A DNA stretch of 30,011 nucleotides from an uncultured Phascolarctobacterium sp. (GCF_937920985.1 NZ_CALDXR010000045.1:1-30011), one strand, 5' to 3'; shown: positions 14,523 to 22,880, counted from the first letter of the stretch. Notes: a model not told the origin generated them from the sequence alone. Made by a program: numbers and translations.

Positions 14523-16457
14523 TTAGAAATTATAATTCAATCCTACCAAAAATGTTCTTCCTTGTGTGTAATACAAACCATCAGGATCAGTCAAATCTCT
14601 ACGATTAAAGATATTATTAATATCCAGTGTTAATGTTGCGTTAGCGAAAACCTCATGGCCGACATGCAGATTAGAAAGCAGAATAGGCTTCACATCTGTT
14701 TGCTTGCTGTTGTTTACACGACCACCCATATAGCTCAGATTTAAAGATGCATTAGTCTTATCGTGCTGATAATCAATTGATGTCATCACCTGATACTTGC
14801 CCAATACATCCTTCCATGGTGCTGTATTTGTTGTTTTGTTTTGCGGCTTGCTATAAATACCGCCAACAGTCCAAGTAAGATTTTCATCAAGCTGATTGGT
14901 GTAGCTTAATTCTATACCAGTATTTTTATATTTGGCAGCATTATAGGACTGAGAAAGACCATTAACCTTTCTGCTTGTAATCTGATCATCTAAGTCAATA
15001 TGGAAAACTGCAGCTTTAAACTGCTCTTTACCATTATCATGCTTATAACCAGCCTCATAATTCCAGCCATATTCCGGTTTCAAATCAGGGTTTTGCAGTA
15101 TTACACCACTGGAATAATACAGTTGGCGGAATGTAGGCATTCTGAAAGAACGACCAACATTAGCATAAAGTGAATTTTCCTGGTCAAGCTTTGTTAAAAT
15201 CTGCAACTGCGGCAAAAACGCATTATAATTACCAGCATCAGAACGAATTAAGTCTTCACGCATACTTAAAACAACATCAGTTACTTCACTCAACTTACGG
15301 TCATATTGTCCATAGAAGGAATAACCATTTAAGCTATAGCTGCCAAAGCGTGCATAAGGTTTAAGAGCACTGTTGCTATTGCCAAAAGAAGCAAATTTTT
15401 GATTTTCATCTACATAAAGCTCACGTTTTGTATTAAAGCCAAGCAAAACCCTGTCTTTATCATTTTGCCAAACCTTTTTTAAATCAGCACCATAGTTTTT
15501 ATGATTGCTACGCTCCCATTCCAGATTGTCAGGTCTTACAATATAATAATCCGGATTACGGATAATACGCTCATTATAGTACGCCGTTGCATCAAAACCA
15601 TTTTGGTCATTAAAATGCAATTGTGCAAAATGCTCACGGTCATCATAATCAAAATGCTGTAATTTGCTATTATCAGCACCAAGGTAATCGATAGTATATT
15701 TTTTCTTGTCAAACATGTAATTAAAGCTCAATTTATCATCAAACTTATAGCTTACGCCAAGATGATCCTTCTTACTATCACCAAAGCCTGTATAATATGG
15801 TACTTTTACACCATTAATCGTCTTAGTTCCCTGCTTTTGAGTTAAAATCCCCGTTTCGCCCATTTCATTACGACCCAAGGTTATGCCTAGCTTACCAGCA
15901 CCAATTGTAGCACTGTAATCACGCTGTCCCTTGTTCCCGGCAGCAATATGAAGGCTGTTTTTATATTCATTTTTAGTTATTACGTTAATTACGCCGCCAT
16001 ATGCTTCACTGCCATACAAAACAGCTCCGCCACCTTTAACTACTTCAACTTTTTCCACAGCTTCCAGATTCAACATATCCAAATGGCTTACATTATTAAA
16101 GCTTGCAGGCACGCCATTAATCAAAACTAAAGTTCCGCCTTTAATGCCACGCAGACTCAAGGTGCTGTTACCAGTAATAAAGCTTTGGTCATGAGGGCCC
16201 ATCTGCGTAAAATATACGCCAGCTGTATACTTCAGTGCGTTAGCAACATCGTTTGCCCCAGTTTTCTTCAATTCCTCACCAGAATAAACAGTTACATCGG
16301 CAGGAGTTTCCAAATTAGATTTTTCATAACCCAAAGCAGTAACGTTCATGCCAGGCAAGCTGTATTCCTGTAAAGCTTCTGTTTGTGCTGCTGCATTTCC
16401 AGTTGCCAATATGCTTAATCCCAGCAACAAATGTAGGGGAATCATTTTTTTCATCAT
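14523..16457 (-). CDS. TonB-dependent outer-membrane receptor, TBDT-1 (644 aa)
   Basis: A full-length TBDT importing a metal chelate or cofactor across the outer membrane. Order: signal peptide (to about AAAQ, 25), TonB-box-like LPGMNVTALG, plug domain (about 45-165, with STLSLRGIKGGTLVLINGVP and KVEVVKGGGAVLYGSEAYGG), then a 22-strand barrel ending in aromatic NYNF. Length and plug resemble BtuB/CirA-type receptors. Either of two adjacent ATGs can serve; GGAG lies about 10 bases upstream. It is first in a two-gene operon with the binding lipoprotein and has its own promoter and a Fur-like dyad (16496-16547). The true ligand cannot be told. Confidence 0.93.
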   Translation of the reverse strand: MMKKMIPLHLLLGLSILATGNAAAQTEALQEYSLPGMNVTALGYEKSNLETPADVTVYSGEELKKTGANDVANALKYTAGVYFTQMGPHDQSFITGNSTLSLRGIKGGTLVLINGVPASFNNVSHLDMLNLEAVEKVEVVKGGGAVLYGSEAYGGVINVITKNEYKNSLHIAAGNKGQRDYSATIGAGKLGITLGRNEMGETGILTQKQGTKTINGVKVPYYTGFGDSKKDHLGVSYKFDDKLSFNYMFDKKKYTIDYLGADNSKLQHFDYDDREHFAQLHFNDQNGFDATAYYNERIIRNPDYYIVRPDNLEWERSNHKNYGADLKKVWQNDKDRVLLGFNTKRELYVDENQKFASFGNSNSALKPYARFGSYSLNGYSFYGQYDRKLSEVTDVVLSMREDLIRSDAGNYNAFLPQLQILTKLDQENSLYANVGRSFRMPTFRQLYYSSGVILQNPDLKPEYGWNYEAGYKHDNGKEQFKAAVFHIDLDDQITSRKVNGLSQSYNAAKYKNTGIELSYTNQLDENLTWTVGGIYSKPQNKTTNTAPWKDVLGKYQVMTSIDYQHDKTNASLNLSYMGGRVNNSKQTDVKPILLSNLHVGHEVFANATLTLDINNIFNRRDLTDPDGLYYTQGRTFLVGLNYNF

Positions 16458-16495
16458 AGTTCACTCGCTCCTTTACTAAATCATACTCAAAAAAC

Positions 16496-16547
16496 TAATG
16501 CAAATCATTACGATAAAGATTATATAGTCACTTGCTTTAAAGTGCAA
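16496..16547 (-). promoter_or_regulatory. Promoter with Fur-like dyad for TBDT-1
   Basis: On the minus strand TTGCAC (16547-16542), 17 bp, TATAAT (16524-16519). The dyad TAATG-N5-CATTA (16496-16510) covers the expected start site. It and the neighbouring CGATAA recall Fur boxes built from GATAAT/ATTATC units, so repression by iron-loaded Fur is plausible but unproven. Confidence 0.6.
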
Positions 16548-16588
16548 TGATTAACAGTAAATTCTTAGACTCTTTTTTTCGAAAAGAA

Positions 16589-16621
16589 AAACCGGCTTAA
16601 AGCGTTATTTTAAGCCGGTTT
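16589..16621 (-). terminator. Terminator of the AAA ATPase gene
   Basis: AAACCGGCTTAA and TTAAGCCGGTTT form a perfect 12-bp stem with a 9-base loop, about 75 bases past the ATPase stop. On the minus strand a TTTTC tract follows. Confidence 0.88.
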
Positions 16622-16695
16622 CATTATTCAACTTATAAGTAGAATGTAGTAAAAAATCTAAATTGCACCTCTCTATATTCTACTTACGTTTAGAT

Positions 16696-18060
16696 TTACT
16701 TCAAGTAAAACAAAGATACCAACCTGACTTCCTTAGTCCGTGCTGCATATCCTAAAGCTCTATCAGTAAAGCCTCGCCGCGAAAAAACAATATAATAATT
16801 ACTGCGTCCTGTTATGTCAGCATATTCTCCTTGTAACTGTTTTATTAACGGAACATCAACCTTACTTTTTTCCCATACGCATTGCATAAAACCCGCACTA
16901 TTTTTATCATAAGCAATCAAACGGATCTGTTCTACTGCGCAATTATCTTTTGGCCAAAGATAACCAAATTGCATAAATTTATGAAAATCACCACGTTCGC
17001 GCAGTGTAAAACAATACTGTCGACATATTTCTAAAAAAAGCACCTTTGCATAATCGTCCAAAGCAGGTAATACCTTAGTACGTAATAAATAGTTTCCGCA
17101 CCCCATAGCTATACTGCTTAAAAATGGATAAACAAAGCGATACCAAAAAGTCAGCATAGAATCAGTTAATATATAACACGTCGTTTTTTGCTGCTTACCA
17201 AGCTTTGCTTCTACAAGAGGTACAAGCTTTTTCAATAACCCTTTTTCTACCAGTACGCCAACATACTTTGAAGTCTTATTATCAGGCATGCCTACCGCTT
17301 CCGCAATCTCCTTCATATGTATTGCGCCACAGGCAACTGAGCATAATATTGCATGATAAATATGCGGCTGACGAAAATGCAATGCTAGAATCTGTTCGGC
17401 AACATGCAGTAACGAAGCTGTGGGACTAAAGAATAAATTATACAGATTATCCTTAAAGCTTAACGTACTGTCTATAAGCTGCAAATAGGCTGGTTTTCCT
17501 CCAGTTACTCCATAAAGCAACACTTTTTCTTCATTGCTAAACGGAATTAAGCAAGGCAAAACATCTTCATAATTTAATGACTGCAAAAATATTTTAGATA
17601 GAGGCAATTTGCTTTTTCCTAATAAATGTAATACATAGTCACATTCTCTGCCGCTAAATACCAGCAAAAGTCTTAATTTTTCTGCCTCAGTCTGCAGGCA
17701 GGCAATTATTTCAGGCAACAGCTCACTAAAACTGGTTTCCAGTTCCTGCACATCGTCTATCAATAATACTATCTTTTCTCCCTTAGCCTTTTTATAAATT
17801 AACTTAAGTATATCCTGCCAATAGCCACTGCTGCATTGAACAATGCCTTGAGCTGACAGCTCTGTGTAAAAAGCTGCCTTATTGGCATTATTAGTACTTG
17901 CGCGTACACAAAAATATGCTTTATGCTTGCGTCTGGCAAATTCTTGCAGTAACGCTGTTTTGCCAATTCCGGCATCGCCAGTCAAACATACGCAGTTCAA
18001 TTCATTACTGTTATAAAGTTTTTCTAATATAGCAAGTTCCTTTTTTCGCCCAATAAACAT
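16696..18060 (-). CDS. AAA-type ATPase, PF01637/DUF234 architecture (454 aa)
   Basis: A STAND/AAA-like ATPase of the archaeal-ATPase group (PF01637) with a winged-helix region and a DUF234-like C-terminal domain. It begins FIGRKKELAILEKLY, then Walker A GDAGIGKT (28-35) and Walker B VLLIDDVQ (about 97-104). The winged helix is HMKEIAEAVGMPDNKTSKYVGVLVEKGLLKKL. The C-terminal region is Trp/Tyr-rich (DSMLTFWYRFVYPF), a hallmark of DUF234, and ends with a nuclease-like fold judged only by family. The physiological role of this family is unknown. No partner gene is adjacent. There is no clear Shine-Dalgarno site; an inverted-repeat arm lies where one would be expected. Confidence 0.85.
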   Translation of the reverse strand: MFIGRKKELAILEKLYNSNELNCVCLTGDAGIGKTALLQEFARRKHKAYFCVRASTNNANKAAFYTELSAQGIVQCSSGYWQDILKLIYKKAKGEKIVLLIDDVQELETSFSELLPEIIACLQTEAEKLRLLLVFSGRECDYVLHLLGKSKLPLSKIFLQSLNYEDVLPCLIPFSNEEKVLLYGVTGGKPAYLQLIDSTLSFKDNLYNLFFSPTASLLHVAEQILALHFRQPHIYHAILCSVACGAIHMKEIAEAVGMPDNKTSKYVGVLVEKGLLKKLVPLVEAKLGKQQKTTCYILTDSMLTFWYRFVYPFLSSIAMGCGNYLLRTKVLPALDDYAKVLFLEICRQYCFTLRERGDFHKFMQFGYLWPKDNCAVEQIRLIAYDKNSAGFMQCVWEKSKVDVPLIKQLQGEYADITGRSNYYIVFSRRGFTDRALGYAARTKEVRLVSLFYLK

Positions 18061-18063
18061 GAA

Positions 18064-18133
18064 AATGCACCAACTCTACTCATAAGTTGCTTATATTATA
18101 ACATTAAGCGTCTTAATCGTAAATTGGTGCATT
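18064..18133 (-). promoter_or_regulatory. Promoter of the AAA ATPase bracketed by a 10-bp inverted repeat
   Basis: AATGCACCAA (18064-18073) and TTGGTGCATT (18124-18133) are perfect inverted copies 50 bp apart. A TATAAT (minus, 18100-18095) lies between them. One arm falls upstream of the likely -35 (TTTACG) and the other in the leader 4-13 bases before the ATG. This suggests a two-site operator with DNA looping. Confidence 0.5.
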
Positions 18134-18146
18134 CTACAACTTTTTC

Positions 18147-18698
18147 TTATTTTTCCTGCAGCTTGGCAACAGTTTCTTCAGGCATCTGCATAGCCTCAGC
18201 AACATCAGCCACGCTCATGCCTTTAGCCAGAAGGCGTTTGGCAATAGCTTCGTTCATACTTCCCTGCTCCTGCAGCTCATGCAGATAGCTGGCGCGGATT
18301 GCCATCGCATCCTTTTCAACAGCAACCTTGTCACCGGCAACCTGTTGTACGATTTCATGGCAGATTTCATCCTTCAGCTTTTGGTAATGACCGTCAAGAA
18401 TACGGGTATCTGCAGGTGTGTGATTAACATAGCTGGCTCTGATAGCCATTTCGTCATTCTCATTTGTACTTTTATTGTGTAAAAGATATGCGCCCAGCTC
18501 ATGCAAAACCTCATCCTTTAAGGCTTGATAATGAGTATCTATAATATTGTAATCATCTAGGTTATGATTCACGAAGCTGGACCTTATCGGCATTTCTGCA
18601 TTTTCTGCATCCAGCTTGCTGCCAAGCAGACGCTCAACTATCCCTTTACGAATCTCATTCTTCACTTCTTGTTGATTTTTGTTAAACTCTTCAGCCAT
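18147..18698 (-). CDS. Unrecognised protein with three 48-residue repeats and an HTH-like tail (183 aa)
   Basis: I do not recognise this protein. It is built of repeats with an exact 48-residue period: EMPIRSSFVNH at 35, EMAIRASYVNH at 83 and AMAIRASYLHE at 131. The first two are followed by D-x-HYQxLKDE. The N terminus (VKNEIRKGIVERLLGSK) resembles the second half of a unit. The C terminus (AKRLLAKGMSVADVAEAMQMPEETVAKL) looks like the HTH-like tail of Rpn/PD-(D/E)XK transposase-family proteins, but no nuclease core is present. It is highly charged, without membrane segments, so soluble. AAAGGAGG precedes the ATG and a promoter lies at 18811-18839. Confidence 0.75.
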   Translation of the reverse strand: MAEEFNKNQQEVKNEIRKGIVERLLGSKLDAENAEMPIRSSFVNHNLDDYNIIDTHYQALKDEVLHELGAYLLHNKSTNENDEMAIRASYVNHTPADTRILDGHYQKLKDEICHEIVQQVAGDKVAVEKDAMAIRASYLHELQEQGSMNEAIAKRLLAKGMSVADVAEAMQMPEETVAKLQEK

Positions 18699-18810
18699 AA
18701 TATAAGCCTCCTTTTAACATCAGCAGCTATCAGCACTGCTTTTGCGCCCTAAAACAATATTATTCAAAGCAATTAAGTATCTATATCATTTAATTACTTT
18801 TTCATTCGCT

Positions 18811-18839
18811 ATTTTATCACTATTCCTAATTGATTGCAA
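18811..18839 (-). promoter_or_regulatory. Promoter of the repeat-protein gene
   Basis: On the minus strand TTGCAA (18839-18834), 17 bp, TAAAAT (18816-18811), followed by a leader of about 105 bases. Confidence 0.65.
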
Positions 18840-18878
18840 GAAAACTTAGGAATATGTCTTTATTATTTATAAAGCAAA

Positions 18879-18909
18879 AAGCTGCAGGCAGAACTTCTGC
18901 CCACAGCTT
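18879..18909 (-). terminator. Terminator of the redox cassette
   Basis: AAGCTG / CAGCTT and GGCAGAA / TTCTGCC form a nested stem, followed on the minus strand by TTTTTGCTTT, directly after the last cassette gene. Confidence 0.85.
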
Positions 18910-18925
18910 GAAAACCATATTAATC

Positions 18926-19417
18926 TTACTTCACCCGCGAATTGATTACGTCAACGACGACAGTTCCGTATAAGCCTTTCGCATCATAAAAATTGATTTT
19001 TCCCTGCTGCACATGGCGCTGCTTCAACTGCTCCGGCGAAAAATACAGCTCCGCACTCACTCCTAACTGTCCCTTGTACTGCCTAATCATTTCATCAGGT
19101 GCAAGCTTGCGCCACAAGCCTTTCTTGCTGCTGCGCGACAGCAGCATCTGCAGGCCTTCGCCCTCGCAGCGCAGCTGCGCTTGCTTATCCTCCGGCAGCA
19201 GGCGTAAATACAATGTATAGATATTGGGCTGCAGCAAATATTTCAGCTCGCCCTCCTTGCCTAGGTCTATTTGGCAATGCACCTCCTGCCCACGTGCCAG
19301 CTTAGCACGGAAATAGTGCTTGTCATAGTTATTTTCACTGCGGAAAAATACCAGGCCTACCATCACAGCCGCCATCAGCACAAAGGCCAGTACACGCTTC
19401 AACAATTTCTTATTCAT
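18926..19417 (-). CDS. Membrane-anchored extracytoplasmic protein of unknown function (163 aa), last gene of the redox cassette
   Basis: I recognise no family. The start MNKKLLKRVLAF is chosen because it follows GGGGTGGTGCAGC. An N-terminal helix (8-25) is followed by a hydrophilic domain with few cysteines (VHCQ and LRCEG), so the bulk lies outside the inner membrane. The gene overlaps the preceding small cysteine gene by 8 bases, so it is in the same transcript and probably the same complex. It is not related to FMN-binding or thioredoxin domains that I can see. Confidence 0.7.
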   Translation of the reverse strand: MNKKLLKRVLAFVLMAAVMVGLVFFRSENNYDKHYFRAKLARGQEVHCQIDLGKEGELKYLLQPNIYTLYLRLLPEDKQAQLRCEGEGLQMLLSRSSKKGLWRKLAPDEMIRQYKGQLGVSAELYFSPEQLKQRHVQQGKINFYDAKGLYGTVVVDVINSRVK

Positions 19418-19604
19418 GCTGCACCACCCCGCCATGATAACGTTTGTAAATTGCCTTGCCTGCCAAAAGCAGTAAAGCAACTATTCCCGGCGCGCAATTC
19501 AAGCTGCAGCTGCCGCAAATCCCTGTGCAGCCTGCCCCCTGCGTAGTAATGCCACTGACAGGAATTCCCATTGCCGCAATAAAATTTATCAGCTTATTTT
19601 TCAT
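19410..19604 (-). CDS. Small cysteine-rich membrane protein (64 aa) with CxxxCxxCxxxC
   Basis: The start MKNKLINFIA follows GGGAGGAAACGCGT and overlaps the polyferredoxin stop by 4 bases (ATGA type). Residues 26-37 read CTGICGSCSLNC, a four-cysteine motif (Cys26, 30, 33, 37) that could bind an iron-sulfur cluster or a metal. It is followed by a hydrophobic helix (40-50) and a basic tail. The N-terminal 15 residues are also hydrophobic. I recognise no family. Position between a polyferredoxin and an anchored protein suggests an electron-transfer or metal-handling accessory. Confidence 0.7.
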   Translation of the reverse strand: MKNKLINFIAAMGIPVSGITTQGAGCTGICGSCSLNCAPGIVALLLLAGKAIYKRYHGGVVQHE

Positions 19605-20419
19605 ACGCGTTTCCTCCCGTAGCTGATAGCCTGTACCGGGCATACATGCTGACATACGCCGCAGCAGATGCAGTTATGCCGGTTAATCTGCGCCTTACCG
19701 TCAGCAAGCTCAGCGGATTCCATCGGGCACTTCTTTTCGCACAAGCCACAGCCTATGCATTGGCTTTTATCAACACGCATGCGCAGTACAAACGGCAGCT
19801 TGCAGCCTAAGGCATGCATCAGTCCCTGTGCCGCTCCCACCGGGCACAAAAAATTGCAGAAGCCGCGTCCGCCTTTAGTGAAGATACCAAAGACAAGCAC
19901 CCACATAATTGCTGTCAGCAGCAGACTGGAGGTTAGCGAAATAAAGTAACCCTGCGTATAGTAGTTGGCAAGTAAGTCGAACAAAAAGAAATTGCAATAG
20001 GAGCATGCCAGAATGCCACCGAAAAAGGGCACAAGGCAAAAGCCTGCCAGCATACCGTAACGAATAGGCGCAATTTCTGTATAACGATGCCAGCTGATTT
20101 GAAATTTTGACGGCACCAGCTTCGAAAGATATTCGGTAAACGCTCCTGCAGGACACAGCCTGCCGCAAAAAACAGGCCCCAGGAAGAAGGCTGCCGCCAA
20201 AAGCAGTAATGTACTCAGCATGCTTATCGGTGTCAGTCGCCAGATTATTCCGTCCAACACATGCTCTATAGGTATACGAAAACAAAGTCCGTGAATACTC
20301 TGCGGCTGCCAGCTGCCGTAAAGCAGATAGAACAGGCAGCGCTGAAAGAGCGCCACCGGCGCGTAAAACAGTACAAAGCCAAGAGCATAGCCGGTTAAAC
20401 GTTTAAGGTTATATAACAT
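19601..20419 (-). CDS. Membrane polyferredoxin, NapH/YccM-like 4Fe-4S protein (272 aa)
   Basis: A membrane iron-sulfur protein of the NapH/NosR-C-terminal type (PF12801 with Fer4), which passes electrons across or along the inner membrane. It has about five helices with two CxxxCP motifs (CGRLCP 85-90, CNFLCP 188-193) and an extra CSYC (139-142). Two C-terminal 4Fe-4S sites follow: Cys221-224-227-231 and Cys250-253-256-260. The ATG at 20419 is chosen because GAGGTG lies 7 bases upstream; a TTG two codons earlier is poorer. It starts only 20 bases after the terminator at 20439-20481 and no promoter fits in between. Its expression may therefore depend on read-through from the TBDT-2 gene. Confidence 0.88.
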   Translation of the reverse strand: MLYNLKRLTGYALGFVLFYAPVALFQRCLFYLLYGSWQPQSIHGLCFRIPIEHVLDGIIWRLTPISMLSTLLLLAAAFFLGPVFCGRLCPAGAFTEYLSKLVPSKFQISWHRYTEIAPIRYGMLAGFCLVPFFGGILACSYCNFFLFDLLANYYTQGYFISLTSSLLLTAIMWVLVFGIFTKGGRGFCNFLCPVGAAQGLMHALGCKLPFVLRMRVDKSQCIGCGLCEKKCPMESAELADGKAQINRHNCICCGVCQHVCPVQAISYGRKRV

Positions 20420-20438
20420 AGGCAATCACCTCGATAAC

Positions 20439-20481
20439 AAATAGGGATAGGGTAATTCAAACAAACACCCTATCCCTATTT
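20439..20481 (-). terminator. Strong terminator or attenuator between TBDT-2 and the redox cassette
   Basis: A perfect 15-bp stem (AAATAGGGATAGGGT / ACCCTATCCCTATTT) with a 13-base loop begins 30 bases after the receptor stop. The trailing tract on the minus strand is TTGTTATCG, which is poor in T, so read-through is plausible. Confidence 0.8.
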
Positions 20482-20510
20482 TAAGCTATTGAAAAACGTT
20501 AAGCAAGTAA

Positions 20511-22739
20511 TTAGAAGCTGTAGCGCAGGCCAACACTATAAACACGACCAGAAGTAGGTTCACTTGCATAGAACTCTCTGTCAAATACATTATCTACCGT
20601 AAATTGTAATACAGCATTTTTTGCAATTTCATAATTGAAGCCCATATTTACGATAAAGTACGGATCTTCAGAACCATATTCACCGGTTTCATCATCCGGT
20701 GCTTGACGAGCACTCACATATTGACAGTCAAGATTTACGCCAAGTTTATCTTTTTTGTAATTCAATCCAGCGTGTAATAAATGCTTCGGAATACCATAAT
20801 CAGTAGAATTAACACTACCAAGGTTTGTATTAGCTACTGCTGTTCTTTCTACTTTGCCATGCTGCCAAGAATAATTAAGATATCCAGATAATTCTTCAGT
20901 AAGCTTATGTTCAAGACTAAACTCTACTCCGCGACGCTTTTCAGTACCATAGTTTTCATAAGACTTATAATCTACTACTTTAGTGCCGGGTTTATAATGA
21001 TAAGTATATACTATCTTATCATCAGTTTTCACCTTATACATGGAGATACCCATATTGGTCTTATCAGAGATTTTTTTCTTCATACCAATCTCAAAGGTAT
21101 CAGATGTTTCAGGATCAAGATCCGGATTGGCATGTACATTCTGCTCATAGCGGAAAATTTGACTAAACGGAGGAGGATTAAAAGAATGACCATAAGATAC
21201 ATAATAATTAGTATTATCATCAGCTTTAAAATCAAAAGCAATTTTAGGACTCAATTCATTATATGAGCCTTCACCATGCTTACTGGAATTATTTGCATCC
21301 AAACTGCCATCAAGGTTATAGCTTGTTGTGCTACCATTGTACTTCTTATAATGGTCATAGCGTAATCCAAGATACATAGTCCAAGGTTCATTAAATTTAT
21401 ATTCATCTTGAACAAATAAAGCTATATTCTGTGCTTTACCGGTGTTTACTTGGAATAAGCCATTCTTTCCCTTACTTGTATCTACGGAATTATGATCATG
21501 ATAGTTTTTCAGATATTTTCTATGTTGGGTAAACTCCTCTTGTTTAAAATCTCCACCAATTAAAATATCGTGTTTGCCAATATTTTCCCAAGCCTTTTGA
21601 AAATCGAATACATAGGTTTTTCCAGGATATGAAGAATCACTGCCTGCTCCATACCAGGGAACCTCTTTAGCAGTGCCACTAGCACTACTATATCCGGATT
21701 TTTTCATATCAAGCAAACTGAAATTAGCATTTATTTTATTTTTATCATCATTATATGCTAAAGTGTGTTTGTTGTACTCTTTCTCACCATCATAGCCTAA
21801 GGAAGTTCCTAGACTAGGAGATACATAAGTTCCATTTCCTAAATCAACTTTACCGCTCCATACAGGCTTACCGTCTTTATAAATATAACTCTTAGGACTC
21901 GGATAATAATAAGTACTCGTAGTATTGGCAAAAGTATATTTCAAGGAACGTTCCGCATCAAAATTATACTTTACATTTGCACTATAGGTTTCGCTCTCAT
22001 ATTTTCTATCGCCGCGTGTAGCAACAATGTATTTACCATTGCTTAATTGTGGCGGTTTATTATCAGGAACAATTGTCCCACTGCCTTTGCTAGCAGCTTT
22101 TGTCTGATAATAATTTCCCCATCCATCCGATTTACGATTTTCATAGCCAACGCCGAAAGAAACTTTTTCATTGGCTTTTACATCAGCATAAAGAGCCTTT
22201 TTCCAAGTATTATTGCTACCATAATTCAAAACTATGTTAGCATTCAAGCCTTTCTTCTTGGCATCCTTTGTAATAATATTTACTACACCGCCAACAGCAT
22301 GTCCGCCATACAGAGAAGAACCAGCACCACGCACAACTTCAATACGCTCAATGTTTTCTACCGGTATCATCTCCCAGTCCACAGTGCTGTTGAAAGGATA
22401 GTTCATCTGTAAACCATCTACTAATACAAGAATATCACCAGAGCCAAAGCCTCTAAGCTGAATACCGCCTTGAATTGCTTGACTTTTATACACACCAGGT
22501 AAGGTCTGTAAAGCTTCCGGAACAGATGTAATGTTACGCTCCTCGATATCCTTTGCCGTTACCACACTGACACTGGACGGAACCTCCTGAATCTGCTTCA
22601 TGGTTCTCGTAGCTGTTACAACCATCTCATCCAGTTCATACTCCTGAGCCTCATTAGCAAGAACTGTTGTCCCCCCCCAGAGTACATTACCACAAATCAA
22701 TGCGCTCATCAATAAACCTTTACTAGCCAGTTTTTTCAC
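20511..22739 (-). CDS. TonB-dependent outer-membrane receptor, TBDT-2 (742 aa), MerR-type promoter
   Basis: A full-length TBDT. The GTG at 22739 is preferred: GGAGG sits 7 bases upstream, and it opens a classic signal peptide MKKLASKGLLMSALICGNVLWGG ending near VLANEA. An upstream ATG (22757) overlaps that ribosome site. TonB box DEMVVTATR is near 38-46. The plug carries IQLRGFGSGDILVLVDGLQM and IERIEVVRGAGSSLYGG, and the barrel ends RYSF. Plug and length resemble siderophore or catecholate receptors, but the ligand is unknown. An 8-G tract lies in the signal-peptide codons (22671-22678). The promoter at 22843-22873 is MerR-type and divergent from merR. The redox cassette follows. Confidence 0.93.
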   Translation of the reverse strand: MKKLASKGLLMSALICGNVLWGGTTVLANEAQEYELDEMVVTATRTMKQIQEVPSSVSVVTAKDIEERNITSVPEALQTLPGVYKSQAIQGGIQLRGFGSGDILVLVDGLQMNYPFNSTVDWEMIPVENIERIEVVRGAGSSLYGGHAVGGVVNIITKDAKKKGLNANIVLNYGSNNTWKKALYADVKANEKVSFGVGYENRKSDGWGNYYQTKAASKGSGTIVPDNKPPQLSNGKYIVATRGDRKYESETYSANVKYNFDAERSLKYTFANTTSTYYYPSPKSYIYKDGKPVWSGKVDLGNGTYVSPSLGTSLGYDGEKEYNKHTLAYNDDKNKINANFSLLDMKKSGYSSASGTAKEVPWYGAGSDSSYPGKTYVFDFQKAWENIGKHDILIGGDFKQEEFTQHRKYLKNYHDHNSVDTSKGKNGLFQVNTGKAQNIALFVQDEYKFNEPWTMYLGLRYDHYKKYNGSTTSYNLDGSLDANNSSKHGEGSYNELSPKIAFDFKADDNTNYYVSYGHSFNPPPFSQIFRYEQNVHANPDLDPETSDTFEIGMKKKISDKTNMGISMYKVKTDDKIVYTYHYKPGTKVVDYKSYENYGTEKRRGVEFSLEHKLTEELSGYLNYSWQHGKVERTAVANTNLGSVNSTDYGIPKHLLHAGLNYKKDKLGVNLDCQYVSARQAPDDETGEYGSEDPYFIVNMGFNYEIAKNAVLQFTVDNVFDREFYASEPTSGRVYSVGLRYSF
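22671..22678 (-). repeat. 8-G homopolymer in the TBDT-2 signal-peptide codons
   Basis: The minus strand reads TGGGGGGGGACA, encoding Trp-Gly-Gly-Thr near the end of the signal peptide. A gain or loss of one G would frameshift the receptor within its first 30 codons. Confidence 0.9.
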
Positions 22740-22841
22740 AGATATACCTCCATTCACTCATCAAAAAAAACAACGAGTTGCGTATTAAGCACTTGAAATT
22801 ATTTGAACGAAGTATTAATATGCAATCTCTCTTTTATATGT

Positions 22842-22847
22842 TATAAT
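22842..22847 (+). promoter_or_regulatory. Probable -10 of the merR promoter
   Basis: TATAAT on the plus strand, 34 bases before the merR start, overlaps the minus-strand -10 of TBDT-2. No good -35 is seen at 16-18 bp. Overlapping divergent promoters are usual for merR genes. Confidence 0.5.
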
Positions 22848-22873
22848 ACTGTGTATAGCAGCTAGACAGTCAA
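22843..22873 (-). promoter_or_regulatory. MerR-type promoter of TBDT-2 (19-bp spacer with dyad)
   Basis: On the minus strand TTGACT (22873-22868), a 19-bp spacer and TATTAT (22848-22843). The spacer region on the plus strand reads GTGTATAGCAGCTAGACAG (22851-22869), an imperfect dyad identical at 17 of 19 positions to that of the TBDT-3 promoter. A 19-bp spacer containing a dyad is diagnostic of MerR-family activation by DNA untwisting. Confidence 0.8.
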
Positions 22874-22880
22874 GGGGGAA

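Noticed and set aside
22757..22757. ATG at 22757 as the TBDT-2 start
   Set aside because: It overlaps the GGAGG that serves the GTG at 22739 and would put non-signal residues before the signal peptide.
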